A program made the position numbers and the translations under genes. From positions 12,863,501 to 12,923,500 of the forward strand of contig NC_079880.1 of the NCBI RefSeq assembly GCF_029227915.1: a DNA stretch of 60,000 bases. Direction: 5' to 3'. How positions within the stretch are numbered: position 1 is the stretch's first letter; every line of letters begins with the position of its first letter. The stretch comes from Hydractinia symbiolongicarpus (taxonomy: Eukaryota; Cnidaria; Hydrozoa; Anthoathecata; Hydractiniidae). This document shows positions 48,701-56,100 of this stretch, piece after piece. The notes below the pieces were generated by a model, which had not been told where the DNA came from, did not search any database, and saw nothing but the letters and a program-made list of their open reading frames with translations.

Positions 48701-50855
48701 GGTGGTAATTATATCTTGCGTAATAGTTTTTATCTGTCTGGTAATTATGGCTCTTCTGGCATGTATACAATGTGTGCACACTGGCTCCATTCATGTGTTT
48801 ATTAAGCAAGTCTAAAATGCGCGGCTATTTTTATAGCCATCTTATACAAGCATGTGTATATGCTAACTACATAATCCAACCGTGTTCAATTCAAGTTTTG
48901 ATTTATCACTACAGGCCATGAGACTTCGTGAATATGACGATATTATCGATCCAGTGGATGCGCATTCGTTGCTTGCTTTAGTAGCATGTGCAAATAAAGC
49001 ATTTGGTGTATGTTCAAAGGTATGAAATTCTTCTCGGCCTCGTATTCTTAATCCTGAAGAAGAAGTATATTTCACAAATGCATTTTGTTTATTTTGACAC
49101 CTACTTTTTCCTTTATTACGGGAAGATATTCAATTAAATTCGCGCATTCAGATAACCACTTTCCTTTAGATATCTTAAGAAATAGAGAGGTTCCATGTTT
49201 CACACTAGTATGGTTGTACGTCTACTGGGTATATACAACCAGGCACTCACTCCTAAATAAGTGTCTACCCCTCTTGAACAAGTGCGCCCTAAATTAGTGT
49301 TTACCCCTCTTGAACAAGTGCGCTCTAAATTAGTGTCCACCCCTCTTGAACAAGTGCGCCCTAAATTAGTGTCTACCCCTCTTGCACAAGTTCGCCCTAT
49401 ATTGGTGTCTATCCCTCTTGATCAAGTGTGCCCACACCTGAATAAGTGCCTACCCCTCTTGAACAAGTGAGCCCTAAATAATTGTCTACCCCTCTTAAAT
49501 TAGTGCGCCTTTTTTAGTTAAAGATTTTAGAATAAGCTCTTTTCCACCGCTCTGACCAGTGTAATATATTAGAGATTCTTGCATAAAATTCTATGAAAGA
49601 ACTTAGAAATAAATTAACTTTTTACTCAAACCCCCATTCATGGTTGTTTCTAAAGACATTTTCCTATTTTATTTTTGTAGTCATTCATAAAGTTGGAGTC
49701 CGTTGAAGGTATGTCAGAAGATATACGCGAACGATATGAGGAACTTGCATTGGAAATCTTTACTAGGTACGATTTTAACATGGGTTTAATAATTTCCTTA
49801 GGCTCTTGTTCTTTACTGTTTAATATTAACAACTACCGTGGTTGCACTCTCTAAGCATTGGATTTTCCGTGTTTTACACTCTCCGCTGTTGTGTGCGTTT
49901 TAGACGCTCCGCTGTTGTGTGTGTATTTCGGCGTTTTTTAATCTTGTTTACTCCAAAAGACAAAGCTAATTTTATTTTGCCTGTTAGTATTGGGTTCACT
50001 ACAGAGTAAAAAAAACCTCTAAATGTTTCAAAGATTTTAAAAAGGCTTCGAGTCGATGTGTGAAAAAAAATTAAAACAAGAATATGCTTAATCCATTTAA
50101 TTTGTTTTTCTTTATTATGAACACGTGTTTTTTTTATTTTAAAGGTAAATTTAGACATAATACCTTCATAAGAAACCGGTTTATAAGAAACTTGTTGGTA
50201 GGTTTTCCGAAAACGGAAACTAACTATTTCGTTCAACAGCTCGAATATAAAAACTTAATATTTGTTAGATTTGACCTTGTTATCCACTCGTTACTCACCC
50301 GTTACTCACTCGTTACATAACCCGTTACTCAACCGTTACATACCCGTTACTCACCCGTTACTTCGCTTGTAGCAGTTTCCGTAATAAGTAATTGTAAAAA
50401 GCCCTGAGATATTAATTACGAGAGTTTAGAAAAGAAGCAGTAAATAATCTTGTCACTATTTTTAAGAGTTGAACAAAAAATCCTTAACATGATCTGTAAA
50501 TATCCTCACCGCTACGAGCATTAAAACAATGTGAATTGTTCATTTTCAGACACGGTCCGAAAGACGGCCATGCAAGTTTAGTTGAATGTACTGGATGTGG
50601 GTCAAATATTCCATACTGGTAAGTTTACTTTTCGGGATTAGTTTATGTGCAATGTTGCGTAGTTAAAGACACGCTACTTCTTTTTTTAGGTGTACTTCAT
50701 GCCCAAGTTGTGACACAAAGTTTAGTGCATGTATTGTCAGTGGTCGCCCGCTGCTGGAGTACCAATTTTGGATGTGCCGTGTATGCAAGCACAGGGCATA
50801 TGAGGAAGAGATCAGTAGTTACAACGCTTGCCCGTTGTGTCATACGAATTTATAG
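24726..50855 (+). CDS. WDR35: WD repeat-containing protein 35 / IFT121, complete gene
   Basis: Intraflagellar transport IFT-A subunit, needed for retrograde traffic and membrane-protein entry into cilia. Exons: 24726-24749, 34318-34435, 35055-35129, 35835-35927, 36296-36397, 36546-36625, 37306-37386, 37566-37630, 37709-38081, 38241-38333, 38826-38918, 39006-39066, 39222-39366, 39560-39629, 39777-39830, 39920-40029, 40173-40221, 40631-40726, 40978-41046, 41272-41352, 42162-42209, 42409-42497, 42644-42761, 43128-43213, 43987-44066 (or 44553-44635), 45938-46134, 46642-46917, 47283-47357, 48024-48182, 48448-48516, 48915-49019, 49681-49766, 50550-50618, 50690-50855. All phases agree and the sum is 1184 residues. 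The protein starts [19 protein letters not shown]. The N-terminal half is WD40 propeller sequence (for example [12 protein letters not shown]). The second half is a TPR-like solenoid. The C-terminus has zinc-type cysteine pairs ([24 protein letters not shown]). An in-frame TGA at 24717 precedes ATGs at 24720 and 24726; the second matches the family start. Confidence 0.95.
24829..25118 (-). mobile_element. tRNA-derived SINE, copy 1 (diverged)
   Basis: Collinear with the 55141-55494 copy: the body shares GAGGGATATACCCTGTCT and AGTCCTAGAGTATTTAATGC. The tRNA-like head near 25060-25118 is decayed (GCTGTAGCTTAGTGGCTATA on the minus strand). It lies about 80 bp after WDR35 exon 1. Confidence 0.75.
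25450..25800 (+). mobile_element. Fragment of another LINE reverse transcriptase (C-terminal part)
   Basis: A 93-residue open stretch reads [57 protein letters not shown] and [17 protein letters not shown]. This is the region after the RT palm in jockey/CR1-type LINEs (usual form EKDLGV-ID...LVRPHLEYA). The right margin is uncertain. It lies in WDR35 intron 1, same orientation. Confidence 0.75.
27691..27712 (+). promoter_or_regulatory. Kolobok subterminal motif, transposase side
   Basis: A 22-bp motif beginning TATGACGTTTTATAGTTC, 75 bp before the THAP start codon. Its exact inverted copy is at 31646-31667 before the P2RX7_C gene. It sits after a tandem TTTACGTTTTACGAAGG duplication (27648-27683). 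It could be a promoter element (TTTATAG is TATA-like) or an inner transposase-binding site. Confidence 0.5.
27787..28478 (+). pseudogene. THAP zinc-finger 5' exons of the Kolobok transposase, with an apparent frameshift
   Basis: Exon 27787-28089 encodes [14 protein letters not shown], a charged linker, [20 protein letters not shown] and [17 protein letters not shown]: the C2CH THAP DNA-binding domain with its zinc ligands (C4, C9, CSHH). Donor CAA|GTAAGT. The next exon, 28349-28478 (CTAG|GCT ... ACAG|GTAA), starts [10 protein letters not shown] in the expected frame, but the frame is lost near 28377-28384. The typical THAP ending [10 protein letters not shown] continues in another frame, as if one base were missing in an A-rich run. 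The phase into the next exon (from 28555) also fails. This may be a dead copy, a consensus-sequence error, or an exon structure that I have not resolved. Confidence 0.6.
28567..30399 (+). CDS. Kolobok-type DDE transposase, main open reading frame
   Basis: 610 residues from ATG 28567; the frame is open back to an acceptor at 28554 (TTCTAG|CTA). The first 140 residues are acidic or low-complexity with GTQT/GVQC/GIQV motifs. The rest is a conserved transposase core. Candidate catalytic residues are D275 in [12 protein letters not shown]337 in [11 protein letters not shown] and E485 in [25 protein letters not shown] (355-369) lies between. This assignment of a DDE triad is my inference from the RNase-H-like spacing. 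The C-terminus ([17 protein letters not shown]) is as expected for full-length relatives. The THAP domain that should precede it is on upstream exons with a frame break, so transposition competence is doubtful even though this exon is intact. Confidence 0.75.
   Translation: MLETEASDTTQPENKQEMGTQTETNGVDKAVNAVKCTKTRGVQCQSSLYVSHEKVGIQVAPIKVKIPKPKKKKDKCCNIDISFSPDVEVSMSVIEEFSEYEEEAISNNEKSQDESFNLENLPDSENDNDSDADIPDLNGTCFIVFWSCLLPLLRFCFTCFKPAEVNKIAVKGTQLIVHLLCSDHHAHQWSSQPLVSKRPWGNLLLSSAILISGNTYQRVKEMMQIAKIHFLSKTTFYEIQKKYIFQAIHKIYSTHRELRFQSYLESNEALDLAVDGRCDSPGYSAKYGTYTLLNSKSNEIVDFHVVHVGQVGNSSRMEKQGLIVVENQLSIEGIATDRHVQIRKYMREERKDIKHHFDVWHMGKNIKRKLVKCAKKTTAKDLLPWVKAVINHFWWCCASGNGNVVELREKWLSMLCHVKNKHKWESNKIYHKCEHSKLSKLEQRSKKWLMEGTPAYKALESVVRAKSLLRDLKYFVEFKHTGNLEVYHSLYNKYCPKRLHFSFAGMIARSQLAVLDFNAGAGSSHAQTSSGEHRYKQQYSRITDSWVVKKVYTEKQRSYVEDIVSEVKYLVTTKEGYAAPKVADVPNYIAPREKPDKKEAIENMKTRFTL
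30460..31512 (-). CDS. P2RX7_C (P2X7 'ballast' domain) protein, transposon cargo, 3 exons
   Basis: Exons 31512-31236, 30873-30753 and 30664-30460 (stop TAA). Junctions are GT-AG and phases agree, giving 200 residues. Residues 1-55 are acidic and Ser-rich ([22 protein letters not shown]). The domain then shows [50 protein letters not shown] and [14 protein letters not shown]. These match the zinc/guanine-nucleotide-binding cytoplasmic domain at the C-terminus of vertebrate P2X7 receptors. No transmembrane segment or P2X channel domain is present, so it is a soluble stand-alone form. Such proteins are numerous in cnidarians. It lies antisense and convergent to the transposase inside the TTAA-flanked element. 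Function unknown; a role in transposition or in nucleic-acid binding is speculation. Confidence 0.82.
31646..31667 (-). promoter_or_regulatory. Kolobok subterminal motif, P2RX7_C side
   Basis: Reverse complement of the 27691-27712 motif with no mismatch over 22 bp, about 135 bp before the P2RX7_C start codon. Conservation between the two halves of the element, far inside the terminal repeats, argues for a functional constraint shared by both genes. Confidence 0.5.
32187..32450. repeat. Five-unit 53-bp tandem array in the outer transposon
   Basis: Units start at 32187, 32240, 32293, 32346 and 32398, each beginning CATTTCTATCGCCG and ending near AATGCGATCTAAA. A partial unit continues after 32450, and a looser relative (TTCTATCGCTTAAAAG) occurs at 31980 and 32499. 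Placed about 420 bp inside the right terminus, it resembles the subterminal binding-site arrays of DNA transposons. Confidence 0.85.
32880..33610. repeat. Dispersed repeat with two internal units, long copy
   Basis: Two related units contain AAACGCTGATCAAGAAAATG (near 33024 and 33178) and end GACATCATCAACCTGTCCGT. It terminates near ACAGACAGACACCCACACC...TATTATTATATAGAT. A shorter relative is at 18340-18640. No coding sequence seen. Confidence 0.6.
43987..44066 (+). CDS. WDR35: WDR35 exon 25a, canonical member of an alternative pair
   Basis: This 80-nt exon enters in phase 2 and leaves in phase 1. It encodes [15 protein letters not shown] followed by [12 protein letters not shown], the TPR-helix sequence found at this point in vertebrate WDR35 (there RDLAIGLRLKLGDWF). 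Acceptor ATAG|GG, donor GGGG|GTAAGT. The acceptor has a poor pyrimidine tract. It is 486 bp upstream of a second exon of the same phase pattern. Confidence 0.9.
44553..44635 (+). CDS. WDR35: WDR35 exon 25b, probable mutually exclusive alternative exon
   Basis: An 83-nt open segment with a strong acceptor (TTTCCTTCTGTAG|G) and a strong donor (GGCA|GTAAGT). Its phases are the same as exon 25a. It encodes [15 protein letters not shown] then [13 protein letters not shown]; aligned with 25a, 11 of about 26 residues match, including the R-x-x-QL-x-KWGG end. Using both exons reads into TAG within seven codons of exon 25b. Skipping both joins TG to A, an immediate TGA. Only one-of-two inclusion keeps the frame. 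What is inferred, not seen, is that the exon is used. Confidence 0.72.
46907..47110. repeat. About four tandem units of 50-54 bp straddling the WDR35 exon 28 donor
   Basis: Units start near 46907, 46957, 47007 and 47061, each with a form of ACTTCTGTTTCAAGTAAG. The first begins inside the last codons of exon 28 (AAACTTTTGTTTCAA|GTTAGT), so the splice donor itself was copied. Confidence 0.6.
48581..48760. repeat. Minisatellite, about ten 18-bp units, in WDR35 intron 31
   Basis: Consensus GGTAATTATGTCTTGCGT. It opens reading frames on both strands by virtue of the 18-bp period. Confidence 0.85.
49255..49510. repeat. Minisatellite, seven 36-bp units, in WDR35 intron 32
   Basis: Unit AGTGTCTACCCCTCTTGAAC plus AAGTGCGCCCTAAATT. 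High identity in the first four units indicates recent expansion. Confidence 0.85.
50279..50367. repeat. Short tandem repeat CCCGTTACTCA in WDR35 intron 33
   Basis: Eight or nine loose units of 9-12 bp (ACTCGTTACTC, ACCCGTTACTC, AACCGTTACAT). No function suggested. Confidence 0.8.
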
Positions 50856-51995
50856 TAAAAACCGACTCAAATAACTTCATTTAAGTGCTGCATTTGTGAT
50901 AACCCAAACAACGGTTAACTGTTTCACGCGGTGCCTGAAATAATCGATAATAGGTCTTTATGAAAATCCGCAGTTAAGACCTGGTTCAAATTTTGCGACG
51001 CAAAATCAAGCGACACACGCATGCGTATAGTTGATTTTAAATATCTGACGCAAACGAAAGCGCAAGAAGTACACATGATAAAATCAAGACGCAAGAAAAC
51101 GCAGAATGAGTTAAGGAAAGAAAAAGCGTTACAGAAAAATAGAATTCAATTTACTAAACTGTATATGGTTGATCGACCGTAAACATAAGCAGAACTGGTT
51201 CATTATTTTTTTTATCACTACAGAACGAGACATTTTCGGAATTTGTCTGCCAGCCTTTTATCAAAAGATTCCGTTTTACACTACTTCTGTGATTTTTGTT
51301 TTTATTATGAGAGTCATGCGTTTCTTATTGCATCTGCGTTTACTAACGTTTTCTAGTTCACACTATGGGAAACTATTCTGAAAATGTAAATGAATACGCA
51401 AACTTTTTGATATCTTGCATTGAGCGTATGCTTGAGTCAAAAGTATACGCATAATTTTTTCTTGCGTTTGTATACACTGGTGTTTTCGTTTACGTCACAA
51501 ATGTGAACCAGCCTTAACTTTAGCTTATCGGTTAGCTATTTAAGAAAAGGATTTCTTTAACTTGTCTACATATTTTGTGGCTTTGTTTTCTTTTTATTGC
51601 TCTAAGTGGAGTTGAATGTAACTCTGCAACTTTGTCTTCTCTTTTCGAGGTAGCTGCATTAACTAAATCGTAATTTTAACTGATGAATTAACTCTGCTTT
51701 AAAATGTCACGTTAATAATTCTCTTAGTATACACTTTTCGTTGTGTGCTTTTTACACAAAGAATTTTATTTAAATTGGGTTTTTATCTAGAAATAAATTG
51801 TTGTATATAGATACCAACTTTATTAATTTATTTTTACGCTACCATTTTGGTTTCGTGTAAACTTTATTGTACCATTTTAGTTTCGTGTAAACATTGTTAT
51901 TGTAAGGTTAATTTCTTGTAAATATGATTTTAATTATGTGAAACATGGACATCAGTTGTTCTGTTCTTTATGTTTTGTGCATGTGTTTGGAACAG

Positions 51996-52074
51996 ATGTC
52001 TCGATAAGCCAAGTATCCTGTCGATTAAAAAAGTTGATGATTTCGGTGTTTTAGAATTAGCACGCGAGGAGTAA
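51996..52074 (+). CDS. Possible alternative terminal exon downstream of WDR35
   Basis: After an acceptor (GGAACAG|ATG) there is a 79-nt segment. Read in the phase left by WDR35 exon 33 (49681-49766) it gives RCLDKPSILSIKKVDDF, GVLELAREE and a stop. The charged, coding-like sequence and matching phase are suggestive, but a one-in-three phase match is weak and no homologue is recognised. Confidence 0.2.
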
Positions 52075-52298
52075 AGTTGCACGCTTCTCGTCTAACGTAT
52101 CCACAATCATTTTTTAGGTGTTTTTTTTATATAGAAAAATGAAATACACTTTATAGCTAACATTTTCTTACATTTTGTGAGGAAATTCTCATGGCCACTT
52201 GTCTGAGTTAGTGCAACCTTAACCCCATCAGGACTTTAAGTATTTTTTAATGTAACAAAATTATCATATTTGCAATAGTTGAAGTGTATTAAGCACCT

Positions 52299-52416
52299 TC
52301 GTTCCCAGGGATTTTTACCTGTTTGACGTTCGCATTATTTGGCCATATTGGACAATGATAATAGGCAACTTTACGTCGTCTTCTCTCGTAAAAAAGGCAA
52401 GAATCCCTGGGAACGA
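52299..52416. mobile_element. 118-bp fold-back element, 15-bp perfect arms
   Basis: Arms TCGTTCCCAGGGATT (52299-52313) and AATCCCTGGGAACGA (52402-52416). A lone related end (CTCGTCCCCAGGGCATC) is at 23260-23276. A short MITE between WDR35 and the calcineurin gene. Confidence 0.6.
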
Positions 52417-52914
52417 GGGAGGATGTCTTAATTTATAAACGCAACCCTGATTATCTTGTTACGGTTTAGTTACGTACTCTTACAATAAGAGTGCTTGCAC
52501 TTAAACGAAATTGGTGGTTTTTTTGTCTTAATGACTTGTGTGATCGGATACAATATAATGTTATATTAAAAAAGCACCAGAATATTTTTTGCTCACGAAA
52601 GTTCTACGGTTGGTGTACTAATTAGGAAGTGTTCAGAAGAACCTTAGAAACAAACATTTTTATTATTTGTTTTTTGTATTGCTTCGGTCACCTCATCACA
52701 CTCGTAACTTGTTCCGTGTAAGGAGTCTATTTTTTTGGCCAAATTTCATATTGGTGGCCCCAATTTTACATTATTTTAAATCTTCTAACTCAATATGCAG
52801 CTGCAAATGCCCTCCTTATTTAATTAACAAAATTGCTACCAGATGCTGGGGGTTACGTAAATGATTAAAGAATAAAAGACTGATATTTTCATTGAAATAA
52901 TAAAATTCAGCCTT

Positions 52915-53069
52915 GCCCAGCCCGTGTGTAGTTGTTTCGCGCGCGCGAGTCTCCGGCCGTTTTTAGTGGCCGTTGCATGGAGACGTTAATTTGACGCATG
53001 CGTATTTACGTTGCGTCTTAGAAGACGACAATAATATTCCGAAGGAGATTTGTAATGGCGGCTGTGTAA
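52915..53069 (+). promoter_or_regulatory. CpG-rich promoter region of the calcineurin gene with a YY1-like site and mini-uORF
   Basis: This is the most GC- and CpG-rich patch of the area (CGCGCGCGAG, GTCTCCGGCCG, GACGCATGCG), 100-250 bp before the calcineurin ATG. TAATGGCGGCTG at 53053-53064 resembles the YY1 consensus AANATGGCGGC. Its ATG also opens a four-codon upstream frame (ATG GCG GCT GTG TAA, 53055-53069), immediately followed by CAG|GTTAAG, a possible 5' UTR splice donor. Promoter activity is inferred from position and composition. Confidence 0.45.
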
Positions 53070-53169
53070 CAGGTTAAGTAACTCCAAGGAATCTGGAATA
53101 TTGCGGAATAAGTTGCCAAGGATTTTATTATTGTTCCTTCTTTAGATGCATTAATATATTAATTGTATA

Positions 53170-56100
53170 ATGGCTAGCGGAGAAGAAAAACAACCCATTC
53201 CCGAAAGAATTTCAAAAAGTTAGTTTTTTAATGTTTATCTAAGCGTGTGTGGTGTTGAAATGATGCTAGAGACGCCCACCATTTAGACTTTGCATTTCCT
53301 TTTATCGCAACAGTAATGTTTAATAGAAGGAAAGTATTTATCCTATTAACTAGAATGTAAAACTATTTTTCTGGGATACTATTGATAAAGCTAGCTCACA
53401 CTTTTTATTAAGTAGCTAGAATATAATATTCATTCTCTTGCTATATATAGCTAGCCAGCTGCTAAAAAGATCTAATGTGTGATCCAGCTAAAACTAAACC
53501 ATTAATGACTACCCCGCGACTATGTTAGGTTAAAATCTAGCTAGCTAGCATCTCTAAATAAAAAAGATTATCGTAGAAATAATTTTGAAAGAATTTAGGG
53601 CATTACTCTTGTTCTGCATTAAAAATTAATGCAAAATATAGCAAGGATATATATTATTAAAGCTGTTTTTACTTGATGGATTTTATTTAATAATATTCCA
53701 TGTAAAACTATTTAGCCTTAGGCATTTTGCAATTGCCAAAATAAACAGCTTGCTAGCTATAAATTAGTATACTTGTCTTTGTACAGAGTTGTGCCTATTG
53801 TTTTGTCATTTTTCTTTAGGCAACTTCAGTTTAATTAGTTGTTCTACGGACCCTAATTTTTACGAAAACAAGGAAATAATATCAAGCAAAAAAGTTTAAA
53901 AAATAGTTATGTGGTTACACAGAAGTTGGAATTTTTATGTGATTTAGCTATTTTTGCTAAAATTTTCGATGAAATTAGCTATTTTCGCTAAAATAGTTAT
54001 AATACAAGTAAAAAACGAGACAGAATATTGTCGTAACACCCTCTATCGCTATGATTAATATATATGTTTAAAATTAGCTAGCAGAATTTGCACTTAAATT
54101 TAGATTTTTCTATAAAACGGTGCAAAAAACATAAGAACACTAAAATTGTTTGTTTTATTATTTTAAGTAGGGGAAGAATAACTTGCTGTACATATTTCAA
54201 AACAATAAAAGTATATTCTGTATAACTTTTAAAACAGCACAAGAATAATTCTTGCTGCATAACTTTTAAAAACAAGTTTTTGATCATGCAAGTATTTTAT
54301 CTTTTCACCTTGAGAACTAGTTACATATTTTTTAGTGAGACAAATTATTATTCGAAAATACATGCGAAAATACATAGAAAAAAACTGTTGTCTTAACACC
54401 CTCCTCCGTTGTTATTTTTTTATAATTTTTTTGTTGTTGTTCCGACCATACGTTCTCAATAAAAAAAATTTATTTTGCCAACCGAATGTAAGTTTGCTTT
54501 GCCCGTAGAACAGCTAATTAAATTGGAATCGCTTTATGACAAAAAATGTCATTTTTTGTCTGCCTGCCTACATGTTTTTATTTTTTGAAAGTGTTTAGCC
54601 AGGATAGCCTCTTCAGTTCATATTGGTTCTGCTATTAACGTTGATACTGCAAATGGGGTCCTACCCTTAAAACAACAAGACAACGACTAAATTATCAATC
54701 CCATTCTCATGCTGAAGGCTGAGCAGAAAGGATAGATTCACGCTTTTGAGGTTTCTTGCATACCTTACCTGGGGTGTAAACCTCCAGCACTGGAGCGATT
54801 GCTCCACTACAAGGCATTTATTTGACCTCTATTTTATGTATGCTATTACTTTAGAATAAATACTTCTTCTTACCTGTCGGTAACTTTATAAGAAATAGAG
54901 TGCAGTGGCAGGCCTCTCAATAAGACACAATATTATGTTTTACAATTCTATAAAAAAACGAGTAATTGGATGTATGTAAAAAAAAAAAAAACATGACATG
55001 CCCCTAATAGTTTTTTTTATTTAAAAATAAACAGCTTAATAATTACATTGGTTCTTCTGTAACAACAACAAACAAAAGATTCTTTTCCGATGTTTTTATT
55101 ATGTTATCATCCATGTTTTATCTTATCAATCACCACACGTGATAGATAGATAGATAGATGTGCATATTTTACATGGCTAGCCTCACAAATATTGAGGGAT
55201 ATACCCTGTCTATTATTTCCAGTAGGGGCCATGGCGTAGATGGAGAGTCCTAGAGTATTTAATGCTCATTTGAGCTACGCAGACCCAATTAGAGCCCGCG
55301 CTCTACTAGACAACTCCCGGCAACATCCAACGGCCCACACAGTGTGCCATCTTCCCAATTTCCCTCACATGGCTTGGGTTAACCCGGGGCTATGGTAACA
55401 TTCACTCGCCCATGCTGAATCGCCGTCAAGAGAAATCGAACCCCCGTCTCCCGCACAGAGTACGAGAGCTATAACCACTATTCTACGGCGCCACTACTAA
55501 TCTACGGCGCCACGTGTAAAAAATAAATTGCCTTGTTGCCTTATTTTACCATTTATTCAATATTTTCAACAACAATAATTAAGCCCTGTTCACTGGGTTG
55601 TGAACTACACACCTGAATTTGATACCTGTCGTATTTCCATATATCGACTTACTACCATCTTCATCCTCAGAAAATGTACCACATTGGCGTGTTCTTGACA
55701 TGCGATGTTTAGCACACTCATAGCAATTGTCGCATATGCAGAGGCATGCACATGTGATCAGCCAGCAAAAATATTAAGAGGTCTGGGACAAGCAAATGAG
55801 TGTCATTTTATCGTAAAATTTTGTTATTTAATTGACCTTAGAATATTTGTGCATTGATAAAGTTTGATGGAGGTGGGTAATTGGGTAAGAAAGTGTAGAG
55901 ACTTAATAGTTCCTCAGGCAAAGTCCAGAGGCAGGAGGTTATAATGACAGACTTGATACAGAGGATGTTGAGTTTAGATCTAACACAGTAAAGATCAGAT
56001 TGGAAGAGGGTCATTAATATACCCCGTCCAACCCATGCTAGCATGAAAAACGGACGTTAAGCTGAGACTGATTATAATGATGAGTATATATTTACACAGG

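Larger units (their letters stand above)
50856..52914. other. WDR35 3' flank
   Basis: AT-rich, with AATAAA near 51792. It holds the possible exon at 51996-52074 and the fold-back element at 52299-52416; otherwise nothing is recognised. Confidence 0.45.

Noticed and set aside
48536-48815. Repetitive frames on both strands (for example HARHNY repeats)
   Set aside because: Artefacts of the 18-bp array within a WDR35 intron.
49261-49470. A 70-residue frame with [12 protein letters not shown] repeats
   Set aside because: Product of the 36-bp intronic array; no start context or homologue.
55429-55494. A tRNA gene
   Set aside because: A and B boxes are present, but the sequence is fused to a body with a microsatellite tail and has a second dispersed copy, so it is a SINE head.
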